This document shows, in pieces, positions 1 to 6,341 of a stretch of 12,206 bases of DNA. Origin of the DNA: CAZFIO01 sp964519585 (lineage in GTDB: Bacteria > Bacillota > Clostridia > Tissierellales > Tissierellaceae); assembly GCA_964519585.1 (NCBI GenBank), contig CAZFIO010000058.1:1-12206 (forward strand). Reading direction: 5' to 3'. Positions within the stretch are counted from its first letter, which is position 1. Each line of letters opens with the position of its first letter. The notes beneath the pieces are model-generated. The model was not told the origin of the DNA. It did not search any database and saw only the letters and a program-made list of their open reading frames with translations. The translations under genes were made by a program, and so were the position numbers.

Positions 1-225
1 CAATTCTCCCTCTGGATAATTAGGGTGCTTATGGTAAAGGTATAAACTAACTACCAAATTTAGTATTGTGTCACCTAAAAACTCTAATCTTTCGTTACTA
101 TGATCTATTTTCAATTTATTTTCATTTGCATATGAACTATGGGTAAGTGCATTTATTAGTAATGAATTATCTTTAAAGAAATAATTTAAATCCTTTTCCA
201 ATTCAATCAAGTCTGACTTCAACAT
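1..225 (-). CDS. rnc: Ribonuclease III, N-terminal part (cut by window edge)
   Basis: RNase III cleaves double-stranded RNA in rRNA precursors and some mRNAs in the cytoplasm. Only the first 75 codons are present; the rest lies beyond position 1. The visible part is the start of the endonuclease domain. LTHSSYANE lies at residues 28-35, and the signature NERLEFLGD lies at 44-52, where Glu45, Glu48 and Asp52 match the metal-binding E38/E41/D45 of the E. coli enzyme. The PEGEL segment typical of the family is at the cut edge. The ATG at 225 is chosen because GGGAGGA ends about seven bases upstream. An in-frame ATG at 240 overlaps that ribosome binding site and is not used. The gene is the third of a plsX-acpP-rnc unit. 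A perfect long inverted repeat lies just upstream and may be its own substrate (see findings). The double-stranded RNA-binding domain cannot be assessed. Confidence 0.97.
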   Translation of the reverse strand, partial: MLKSDLIELEKDLNYFFKDNSLLINALTHSSYANENKLKIDHSNERLEFLGDTILNLVVSLYLYHKHPNYPEGEL

Positions 226-242
226 TATAATTCCTCCCATGT

Positions 243-291
243 TGAAGATAATTAATAAAGGTACATTTTGTACCTTTATTAATTATCTTCA
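243..291. repeat. Perfect 23-bp inverted repeat between acpP and rnc
   Basis: Arms at 243-265 and 269-291 are exact reverse complements, separated by a 3-base loop (266-268). On the minus-strand transcript the 5' arm contains the last codons and UAA stop of acpP. The 3' arm ends just before the rnc ribosome binding site. No U-run follows on either strand, so it is not a standard intrinsic terminator. A role in RNA processing or coupling is inferred. Confidence 0.9.
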
Positions 292-518
292 CCTAAAGTA
301 TGCTTTATATAGTTTACCGCATCCCCTATGGTTTTAATAGTTTCTATAGAATCATCCTCAATCTCTATGCCATATTCATCCTCTAAGGCCATTACCAATT
401 CAACTAAATCTAAAGAATCAGCATTTAAGTCATCTGTAAAAGATGTTTCAGGGCTTAGTGTATTTTCGTCCACATTAAATTGTTCCTTAATAATTTCCTT
501 AGCTTTTTCAAAAATCAT
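279..518 (-). CDS. acpP: Acyl carrier protein
   Basis: ACP is the small acidic cytoplasmic carrier of growing acyl chains in type II fatty acid synthesis. It also hands acyl groups to PlsX for phospholipid synthesis. The protein has 79 residues, the normal length. It has the invariant DSLDLVEL motif, with Ser35 as the 4'-phosphopantetheine site, and the four-helix ACP pattern. The start is placed at the ATG at 518, because GGAGGAG (525-531) lies six bases upstream. A longer frame beginning at a TTG at 533 would read through that ribosome binding site and is rejected. It follows plsX after 118 bases and precedes rnc. Its stop codon lies inside the long inverted repeat. In Bacillus, fabD and fabG usually lie between plsX and acpP; here they are absent. 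Confidence 0.97.
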   Translation of the reverse strand: MIFEKAKEIIKEQFNVDENTLSPETSFTDDLNADSLDLVELVMALEDEYGIEIEDDSIETIKTIGDAVNYIKHTLGEDN

Positions 519-556
519 ATCTATCTCCTCCAAAATATATTTTTACTAGTGAATCA

Positions 557-579
557 AACTGCCTATTTAAAATACAGTT
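557..579. repeat. Imperfect palindrome between plsX and acpP, operator-like
   Basis: The outer arms AACTG (557-561) and CAGTT (575-579) enclose inner arms TATTT (564-568) and AAATA (570-574), with two unpaired C bases on one side. It does not match the FapR operator consensus as I know it. An orphan AGGAGG (580-585, minus strand) abuts it with no ATG, GTG or TTG at a usable distance. Any regulatory role is a guess. Confidence 0.35.
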
Positions 580-636
580 CCTCCTAGTTCTATTTATAAA
601 TATCTTTTTAACATACAAGGAATCTTTTTTATTTCC

Positions 637-1620
637 CTAATTAATATTTTTTTCTATAATTTCTATTACATCCTCATTAATAAAATTGATTAATTGTTTT
701 ATGGCATTTTTTATTGCATAGGCATCAGAACTTCCATGTGCCTTTACTATAGGTTTTTGTGTACCCAATAAGGGAGCCCCACCATATTCCCTATAATCAA
801 TTTTTTTCTTAAGGTCTTTCATTTTGGACTTTATTAAGAGTCCCCCTATTTTTGATTTAAGGCTTGCATTTATAGAATCTTTAATTTGATCCATAAGGAA
901 CATTGCCACACCTTCTGTTGTCTTTAGTATTACATTGCCAACAAAACCATCGCATACTATAACATCTACAAGGCCTAGGGGTAAATCCCTACCTTCTACA
1001 TTGCCAACAAAATTTATATCAAGATTACTTAGCAGGTCATAGGCTTCCTTAGCTAGGGCGTTTCCTTTTTCTTCCTCGCTGCCAATATTCACTAATCCTA
1101 CCTTAGGCTTATTTATACCTAAAACATTTTCCATATAGATAGATCCCATAAGGCCAAATTGCTCCAAATAATCTGCTTTACAATCAACATTTGCTCCTGC
1201 ATCAACCAATAAAGAAAAACCTGTTTGACTTGGGTATACTGTGGTAAGTGCTGCACGTTTTACCCCTTTTATCCTTTTTACAATAAAGAGTCCTCCTGCT
1301 AGCAAAGCTCCAGTACTTCCAGCTGATAGGAAACCATCACCTAATCCATCTGATAGGGCCTTTAGGCCAACTACCATAGAAGATTCTTTTTTTCTTCTTA
1401 TAGCATAGGTTGGCTCATCTTCATTGCTTATGATATCTTGTGCATTTAAAATCTCAATCATGTCTATAGGGTAATTATATTTAATTAACTCCTTTTCAAG
1501 CAGGTCCTCTTTCCCAACAATCACTATATTTACCTTATACTGGTTTACTGCATCTACAATACCTTTTACTACTTCAACAGGTCCCTTGTCTCCTCCCATT
1601 CCATCTACAATTAATTTCAT
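637..1620 (-). CDS. plsX: Phosphate acyltransferase PlsX
   Basis: PlsX is a peripheral membrane enzyme that exchanges acyl-ACP and phosphate for acyl-phosphate and ACP. Acyl-phosphate is the donor used by PlsY to make lysophosphatidic acid. The protein has 327 residues, within the family's usual range. It begins with the family signature VDGMGGDKGP. It also has the conserved segments LLVDAGANVDCK, VGLVNIGSEEEKGN, GNVEGRDLPLG, CDGFVGNVILKTTEG and the C-terminal EYGGAPLLG. The ATG at 1620 is supported by AGGAGG five bases upstream. The gene has its own promoter after the rpmF terminator. It probably drives acpP and rnc too, since no terminator separates them. It works directly with the neighbouring ACP and with FakA, encoded at the other end of the window. 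Confidence 0.97.
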   Translation of the reverse strand: MKLIVDGMGGDKGPVEVVKGIVDAVNQYKVNIVIVGKEDLLEKELIKYNYPIDMIEILNAQDIISNEDEPTYAIRRKKESSMVVGLKALSDGLGDGFLSAGSTGALLAGGLFIVKRIKGVKRAALTTVYPSQTGFSLLVDAGANVDCKADYLEQFGLMGSIYMENVLGINKPKVGLVNIGSEEEKGNALAKEAYDLLSNLDINFVGNVEGRDLPLGLVDVIVCDGFVGNVILKTTEGVAMFLMDQIKDSINASLKSKIGGLLIKSKMKDLKKKIDYREYGGAPLLGTQKPIVKAHGSSDAYAIKNAIKQLINFINEDVIEIIEKNIN

Positions 1621-1658
1621 ATTAGCCTCCTAGATAAGTATTGCTATCACTGATATAC

Positions 1659-1687
1659 AATATATATTAGTATGGTAAAAAAATCAA
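1659..1687 (-). promoter_or_regulatory. Putative sigma-A promoter for plsX-acpP-rnc
   Basis: On the minus strand, TTGATT (1682-1687) and TATATT (1659-1664) are separated by 17 bases, downstream of the rpmF terminator and about 40 bases before the plsX start. There is one -10 mismatch and two -35 mismatches. Confidence 0.6.
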
Positions 1688-1696
1688 TATTATATC

Positions 1697-1726
1697 AAAA
1701 AAGATAGTGACTAATCACTATCTTTT
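1697..1726 (-). terminator. Intrinsic terminator after rpmF
   Basis: A 12-bp perfect stem (1699-1710 with 1715-1726) closes a 4-base loop and is followed on the minus strand by a run of T. It begins five bases after the rpmF stop and separates yceD-rpmF from plsX. Confidence 0.85.
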
Positions 1727-1731
1727 CTCTC

Positions 1732-1911
1732 TTATTCAACTTCAATAATTTCCCTGTTCTTATAATAACCACAAGACTTACACACCCTATGAGGTAGTTT
1801 TGGCTCATGACATTGTGGACATTCGCTAACAGTAGCTTTATTTAGTCTATATGAAGATGCTCTTCTTTTATCTCTTCTAGCTTTTGAAGTTTTACGCTTT
1901 GGTACTGCCAT
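1732..1911 (-). CDS. rpmF: 50S ribosomal protein L32 (zinc-binding form)
   Basis: L32 is a small basic protein of the large ribosomal subunit. Translation of this 59-codon frame gives MAVPKRKTSKARRDKRR at the N-terminus, which is the standard L32 start, followed by SSYRLNKA. The protein then has a zinc ribbon with cysteines 31, 34, 44 and 47, so this is the zinc-containing paralogue type. The ATG at 1911 follows the yceD stop codon with no gap. Its ribosome binding site AGGAGGTG (1918-1925) lies inside the last yceD codons, so translation is probably coupled. The yceD-rpmF pairing is conserved widely in bacteria. A terminator follows. The gene is short enough to be missed by length-filtered gene finding. 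Confidence 0.97.
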   Translation of the reverse strand: MAVPKRKTSKARRDKRRASSYRLNKATVSECPQCHEPKLPHRVCKSCGYYKNREIIEVE

Positions 1912-2433
1912 CTAAAACACCTCCTCATCATTTGAAAATAAATCTCTTAATTTTTCAAGCCTTGGGTCATAATATTCAAAATCACAGTCACAACCACTTT
2001 TATTAAGATCTATGCCACATTTTAAACATAGGCCTTTACAGTTCTCATCACAAATTACCCTCATAGGTATAGATGAATTAACTTCTGAAATTACAAGCTC
2101 CTCAATTTCCAAGCTATGGTTTTTAAGAAAAATCATGTTATGGTCTTGGTCATTAGTGCTTGTATCGCTGCTTACTAAGTCTCCCTGGACCCTAGTTCCT
2201 AATTCTTCTTCTACTTCAGTTAAACATCGGGCACATTTAGCCTTATACTTATAGAAGATATCCAACACTAATGAGTAAGAATCCTCAACCTTAAAAATAC
2301 TCCCCTTATATTTTACATCTAATAAGGTCCTAAGATCATCATTTTCTAATTCTAAAACATCACCAGGAATTTCTCCTTCAAAATGATAGGTTGATTCACC
2401 CTTGTTAATAAAATTTGATAAATCTATATTCAT
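1912..2433 (-). CDS. yceD: YceD/YlbN family (DUF177) 23S rRNA accumulation protein
   Basis: DUF177 proteins are needed for normal 23S rRNA accumulation in bacteria and plastids and are almost always encoded next to rpmF; the molecular action is not settled. This protein has 173 residues, the usual length. It has the family cysteine pattern CARC (residues 67-70) and a C-terminal cluster at 128, 132, 136, 139, 148 and 150, which looks like a metal-binding region. The stretch between is acidic. The start ATG at 2433 has AGGTGAT upstream. The stop abuts the rpmF start directly. A perfect consensus promoter precedes the gene, so it and rpmF form an independent transcription unit despite lying downstream of ackA. 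The B. subtilis counterpart is ylbN. Confidence 0.93.
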   Translation of the reverse strand: MNIDLSNFINKGESTYHFEGEIPGDVLELENDDLRTLLDVKYKGSIFKVEDSYSLVLDIFYKYKAKCARCLTEVEEELGTRVQGDLVSSDTSTNDQDHNMIFLKNHSLEIEELVISEVNSSIPMRVICDENCKGLCLKCGIDLNKSGCDCDFEYYDPRLEKLRDLFSNDEEVF

Positions 2434-2464
2434 TGATTATCACCTCTTTTAACCAACAAAGTTT

Positions 2465-2493
2465 ATTATATAAAGAGGAATATAATTTGTCAA
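2465..2493 (-). promoter_or_regulatory. Perfect consensus sigma-A promoter for yceD-rpmF
   Basis: TTGACA (2488-2493) and TATAAT (2465-2470) on the minus strand are separated by exactly 17 bases. The -35 box starts three bases after the ackA stop codon. The predicted start of transcription leaves a leader of about 25 bases to the yceD ATG. Confidence 0.92.
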
Positions 2494-2496
2494 GAA

Positions 2497-3696
2497 TTAT
2501 ATATTTTGAGTTAAGCTCAGGGCATCCCTAGCAATCATCAATTCTTCGTTTGTAGGTATTACCATAATAGTTGGGCCACCAAGAGTTTTACTTACTATAG
2601 CTTCTTTTCCCCTAATATTATTAAGCTCACTATCAATAATTATGTTTAGACATTCTAAGCCATCACAAATTCCTTCTCTTATAGATGCTGAATTTTCTCC
2701 AATGCCTGCTGTAAATACTAAAACATCTATTCGGCACATTTGGGCTGAATAGGCTGCAATATACTTGGTTACCCTATTACAAAATATATCTAAAGCTAAC
2801 TCTGCCCTGAAATTGCCTTCAGAAGCTGCTATTTCAAGATCCCTAAAGTCACTACTGACTCCTGATATGCCCAGTACACCAGACTTTTTATTTAAAAGAT
2901 TATTTACATCCTCAAAATTTATACCCTCTTTGTCCATTATAAAAGGAATTATAGCTGGGTCAATATCCCCTGATCTAGTTCCCATTACAAGGCCTTCTAA
3001 TGGTGTAAAACCCATACTAGTATCTATAGACTTACCACCTTCAACAGCCGCAACACTTGAACCGTTCCCCAAATGGCATGTAACTATGTTTAAGCCCTTA
3101 ATATCCTGTCCTAGTAATTCAGCAGCTCTTTCTGCTACATATTTATGAGAAGTTCCATGGAAGCCATATCTTCTAATTTTATATTTTTCATAAAATTCAA
3201 AGGGTAAAGAGTAGATAAAATTCTCCATTGGAATAGTTTGATGAAAAGCTGTATCAAATACGGCTACCATTGGAGTTTCTGGCATAAGTTCTTTACATGC
3301 TTCTATACCCATAATATTAGGTGGATTATGTAGTGGAGCTAATTCTATACATTTTTCTATAGCCTTTAAAACCTCGTCGTTGATTACAACTGATTTAGCA
3401 AACTCTTCCCCTCCATGAACTACTCTATGGCCTATGGCACCAATATCATCCATGGATTTAATTGCACCCTTTTCCTTATCAACAATCACTTCTAATACTA
3501 ATTCCAATGCTCTTTTATGATCTTTCATTGGCTCTTCAATGATAACCCTATCCTTACCTGTTGTATCATGTTTAATTACAGAACCCTCAATCCCAATACG
3601 TTCAACTAGTCCCTTTGCTAATACATTCTCATCTTTCATATCAATTACCTGATATTTCAAGGATGAACTACCACAGTTAATTACTAAAATATTCAT
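2497..3696 (-). CDS. ackA: Acetate kinase
   Basis: Acetate kinase interconverts acetyl-phosphate plus ADP with acetate plus ATP. It is the main ATP-yielding step of acetate fermentation in anaerobes and acts in the cytoplasm. The 399-residue ASKHA-fold protein carries every catalytic residue at the same number as the Methanosarcina thermophila enzyme: Asn7, Arg91, His123, Asp148, His180, Asn211, Arg241 and Glu384. Family signatures NCGSSSLKY, GHRVVHGG, FDTAFHQT, GFHGTSHKY, HLGNGSS and GTRSGDIDP are all present. The ATG at 3696 follows AGGAGGAG five bases upstream. No terminator is visible before yceD, so read-through is likely. The usual partner pta is not in the window. The upstream promoter overlaps an inverted repeat, suggesting control. 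Confidence 0.98.
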   Translation of the reverse strand: MNILVINCGSSSLKYQVIDMKDENVLAKGLVERIGIEGSVIKHDTTGKDRVIIEEPMKDHKRALELVLEVIVDKEKGAIKSMDDIGAIGHRVVHGGEEFAKSVVINDEVLKAIEKCIELAPLHNPPNIMGIEACKELMPETPMVAVFDTAFHQTIPMENFIYSLPFEFYEKYKIRRYGFHGTSHKYVAERAAELLGQDIKGLNIVTCHLGNGSSVAAVEGGKSIDTSMGFTPLEGLVMGTRSGDIDPAIIPFIMDKEGINFEDVNNLLNKKSGVLGISGVSSDFRDLEIAASEGNFRAELALDIFCNRVTKYIAAYSAQMCRIDVLVFTAGIGENSASIREGICDGLECLNIIIDSELNNIRGKEAIVSKTLGGPTIMVIPTNEELMIARDALSLTQNI

Positions 3697-3722
3697 TTTA
3701 ACTCCTCCTATTTAATTCGCTA

Positions 3723-3747
3723 TAACAATAGTATTATATTATTGTTA
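3723..3747. repeat. Inverted repeat overlapping the ackA promoter, possible operator
   Basis: TAACAATA (3723-3730) and TATTGTTA (3740-3747) are exact reverse complements separated by nine bases. The left arm overlaps the ackA -10 box and the right arm lies in the -35/-10 spacer, which is a typical position for a repressor site. I cannot name the binding protein. Confidence 0.5.
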
Positions 3748-3756
3748 AAAAATCAA
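3728..3756 (-). promoter_or_regulatory. Putative sigma-A promoter for ackA
   Basis: On the minus strand TTGATT (3751-3756) and TACTAT (3728-3733) are 17 bases apart, about 32 bases before the ackA start codon and overlapping the inverted repeat at 3723-3747. Confidence 0.65.
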
Positions 3757-3802
3757 CATCTATAATGTCATTTTATGCCCTATTTTATTTATTACTCTAC
3801 TT

Positions 3803-3811
3803 TGATATAAT
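3803..3811 (+). promoter_or_regulatory. Putative extended -10 promoter for tmcAL
   Basis: TGATATAAT (3803-3811) is a perfect TGnTATAAT extended -10 element. The -35 region is AT-rich with no good hexamer, as is common for extended -10 promoters. It lies about 32 bases before the tmcAL ATG. Confidence 0.6.
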
Positions 3812-3843
3812 ACAATTTAATAGACTTAAGTAAGGTGGTTATT

Positions 3844-5094
3844 ATGAAGACTCTAGCTTTTATAGTTGAATACAATCCATTTCATTATGGTCATAAATAT
3901 CATTTGGAAGAAAGTTTATCCCTAACAAGAGCTAGCCACTCCATAGCTCTAATGAGTGGATCTTTCCTACAAAGAGGAGAGCCAGCCCTAGTGGACAAGT
4001 GGACCAGGGCTAAAATGGCAATTGACAATGGGGTGGATTTGGTTTTGGAATTACCCTTTGTATATTCATGCCAAAGTGCAGAATTCTTTGCACAGGGTGC
4101 AGTTAAAACACTTAATTCTTTAAATCTTGTAGATTGTTTATCATTTGGTAGTGAACTTGGTTCTCTAGAGCCCCTGGAAATTATTTCTGATATTTTGATA
4201 AAAGAACCCATGATATACAAATCATCTTTAAAGGACTATCTTTCAAGTGGGCTTTCATTTGCCAACTCAAGGAGTAGGGCTTTATTAGCAGTCCTTAAAA
4301 AAAACAGTTTGTTAAAGGAATATCCCTATGAGGAAATTTTAAAGGGTTCCAATAATATTCTTGCTATAGAATATTTAAAATCCATCAAAAAATTACAATC
4401 AAAGATAAGACCAGTTACCATAAAACGTTTAGGTGCTGATTATAAGGATAAAAATATAAAGAATAATTTAGCTTCTGCAACAGGTATAAGGCAGATTCTA
4501 TTTGAGGAGGGTATAGGGGCTATTGATGATTTGGTCCCATCTGAAAGTCTAACTTTAATCAAAGAATTTTACAGCAAATACCATATCTTTAACTCACTAG
4601 ATAAATATGAGTCCATCATACGTTACCTATTACTAAGCAAAAACTCAGATTTCGTTAGAAGTATTTTAGATGTAGAGACGGGCCTGGAAAATCGGATTTA
4701 TAAGAAAGCCATGATTGAAGAAGATATAGAAGGTATCGTTAATTCAATCGCTAGTAAAAGATATCCCTCCACTAGGATACAAAGAATACTAATACATTTG
4801 CTTACTGGTTTAGATAAATCTACAGTTAAAAGGTTTTATGGGTATGAGCCTCAGTATGTAAGACTTTTAGCAGCCAACTCAAAAGGAAGAGAAATCTTAT
4901 CACATATTAAAGAAACCTCGGATATAAATATTATTTCTAAATATTCAAACTATAGAAGGCTAAATAACCCTATAATAAATGAATTTCTTTATTTTGAGGA
5001 AAAAGCTACAGATATTTATTTTTGGGGTCTAAATAAAATCCCCTTGGAAGTAAGGAAGGACTATTATACGTCACCCTATATAGCAAGGAAATAA
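3844..5094 (+). CDS. tmcAL: tRNA(Met) cytidine acetate ligase TmcAL
   Basis: TmcAL (YlbM in B. subtilis) uses acetate and ATP to form N4-acetylcytidine at wobble position 34 of elongator tRNA-Met, through an acetyl-adenylate. The 416-residue protein opens with a nucleotidyltransferase fold. The signature EYNPFHYGHKYHL has the HxGH motif at residues 14-17, followed by MSGSFLQRGEPALVDKWTRA, both hallmarks of the family. An SATGIRQ segment occurs later in the catalytic part. The C-terminal half is the family-specific tRNA-binding region. The start is set at ATG 3844, because AAGGTGG (3832-3838) lies five bases upstream and homologues begin just before the EYNPFH motif. A GTG at 3835 overlaps that site. 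It is divergent from ackA and precedes ylbJ. Both flanking divergent genes handle acetate. Confidence 0.94.
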   Translation: MKTLAFIVEYNPFHYGHKYHLEESLSLTRASHSIALMSGSFLQRGEPALVDKWTRAKMAIDNGVDLVLELPFVYSCQSAEFFAQGAVKTLNSLNLVDCLSFGSELGSLEPLEIISDILIKEPMIYKSSLKDYLSSGLSFANSRSRALLAVLKKNSLLKEYPYEEILKGSNNILAIEYLKSIKKLQSKIRPVTIKRLGADYKDKNIKNNLASATGIRQILFEEGIGAIDDLVPSESLTLIKEFYSKYHIFNSLDKYESIIRYLLLSKNSDFVRSILDVETGLENRIYKKAMIEEDIEGIVNSIASKRYPSTRIQRILIHLLTGLDKSTVKRFYGYEPQYVRLLAANSKGREILSHIKETSDINIISKYSNYRRLNNPIINEFLYFEEKATDIYFWGLNKIPLEVRKDYYTSPYIARK

Positions 5095-5104
5095 TATAAT
5101 CATA

Positions 5105-5135
5105 CTAATGGATTATTTTAAATATAATTCATTAG
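5105..5135 (+). repeat. 12-bp hairpin abutting the ylbJ ribosome binding site
   Basis: Arms 5105-5116 and 5124-5135 pair over 12 positions, with one G-U pair and a 7-base loop. The right arm runs into the AGAGGTGG ribosome binding site of ylbJ (5134-5141), overlapping its first two bases. There is no U-run, so termination is unlikely; folding could modulate translation, or the DNA could be an operator. Confidence 0.5.
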
Positions 5136-5144
5136 AGGTGGATT

Positions 5145-6341
5145 ATGAAATATAGTAAAATTTTATATATGAAAACAAAAAAATACCTACTCCCCATAAT
5201 ACTTTCTTTATTATTATTCTTTATGATTAAAAATCCAGGTCTAGTAATGGAAAGAGCAAGGTTAGGTCTATATTCTTGGTTTAATATTCTGTTACCATCG
5301 CTATTGCCTTTTATGATTATATCTGAAATCTTAATATCATCAGATTCTATTTCATCCCTTGCCCCCTTCCTTGATCCTATAATGGGATTTACCTTTAAAA
5401 TTCCAGGTCTAGGAGCCTTGCCCCTGCTTATAGGCTACCTTTCAGGCTATCCTATGGGAGCAAGATTAAGCTGTCAGCTTCGTAAATCTAATCTGCTTTC
5501 CCGTCAGGATGCTAATAGGCTAATAGCATTTTCTAATACATCTGGTCCTCTCTTTATTTTGGGCACTGTGTCCATAGGTTTATTAAATACAAGTGAAATT
5601 AATTTGTTACTTTTATTCCCCCATTTTTTTGGAGCCCTTACACTAGGCTTCTTTTTAAGAGCTTTTAACAGAAGGTTAAATTCAAAAGGAACCCTAGAGA
5701 AAACTAGAAGATTAAATAAGTTTGAAAAACTATATGAACTAAACAAGCAAAAACTTCCCCTAGGTAGATTAATCTCAAATAGTGTAAAAAACAGTATTAA
5801 TAATATCCTCTTAATTGGTGGCTTTGTTGTTTTATATTCAGTTTTAATTGAGATTGTTTTTCAGTTAAAATCCATAAACTACATAATATATTTATTATCT
5901 GATACTTTTAATGTTGCTAGTGATGTTATTAGAGCTTTTTTGTCAGGTATTATTGAAATAACCCAGGGATGTATAAGCATTGCTAGCCTAAACACCAGTT
6001 TTTTTGTAAAAATTATTATGCTGAATTTTACAATAGCCTGGGGTGGGCTTTCAATACATAGCCAGGCACTTAGTTTTATTTTAGAAACTGATATTAGTCC
6101 CTCTATTTATTTACTATCAAAGATTGGTCATGGATTTTTATCTATATTTTATACTATAATTATATATTTTCTAAGGTTTAGAGATTATAGTTTACCCTCT
6201 TTTTCCTTTATACCAGCCTATCCTACCTTTTTTAATTTTAAGGTATTCATATCAACTTTTTTAAAGCAAGGTCAATTAGCAGCCTATTTCCTTTTTTCCT
6301 ACCTGATAATTTCTTCAATCTCTAACTTTCTAAAAAAATAA
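5145..6341 (+). CDS. ylbJ: Sporulation integral membrane protein YlbJ
   Basis: YlbJ is a polytopic membrane protein needed for spore cortex formation and heat resistance in B. subtilis, where it is expressed in the mother cell. The molecular activity is unknown, although it has nucleoside-transporter Gate-type repeats. The 398-residue sequence is strongly hydrophobic. Membrane segments are apparent near residues 13-28, 44-62, 85-105, 130-150, 152-170, 220-240, several between about 255 and 350, and one at the C-terminus near 375-395. Conserved family segments GYLSGYPMGARL and FSNTSGPLFILGTVS are present in the first half. The ATG at 5145 has AGAGGTGG with short spacing; a second ATG at 5169 lacks such a site. 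It follows tmcAL after 50 bases and converges on the coiled-coil gene. Its presence supports a spore-forming host. Confidence 0.9.
   Translation: MKYSKILYMKTKKYLLPIILSLLLFFMIKNPGLVMERARLGLYSWFNILLPSLLPFMIISEILISSDSISSLAPFLDPIMGFTFKIPGLGALPLLIGYLSGYPMGARLSCQLRKSNLLSRQDANRLIAFSNTSGPLFILGTVSIGLLNTSEINLLLLFPHFFGALTLGFFLRAFNRRLNSKGTLEKTRRLNKFEKLYELNKQKLPLGRLISNSVKNSINNILLIGGFVVLYSVLIEIVFQLKSINYIIYLLSDTFNVASDVIRAFLSGIIEITQGCISIASLNTSFFVKIIMLNFTIAWGGLSIHSQALSFILETDISPSIYLLSKIGHGFLSIFYTIIIYFLRFRDYSLPSFSFIPAYPTFFNFKVFISTFLKQGQLAAYFLFSYLIISSISNFLKK

Noticed and set aside
238..240. In-frame upstream ATG for rnc
   Set aside because: It overlaps the GGGAGGA ribosome binding site that serves the ATG at 225 and has no site of its own.
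519..533. Longer acpP starting at TTG 533
   Set aside because: The extra codons are the ribosome binding site itself; the ATG at 518 gives the standard ACP length and start.
5101..5109. CATACTAAT before ylbJ as a sporulation sigma-E -10 box
   Set aside because: It resembles the CATACA-type -10, but two positions differ and no matching -35 is found about 14 bases upstream.
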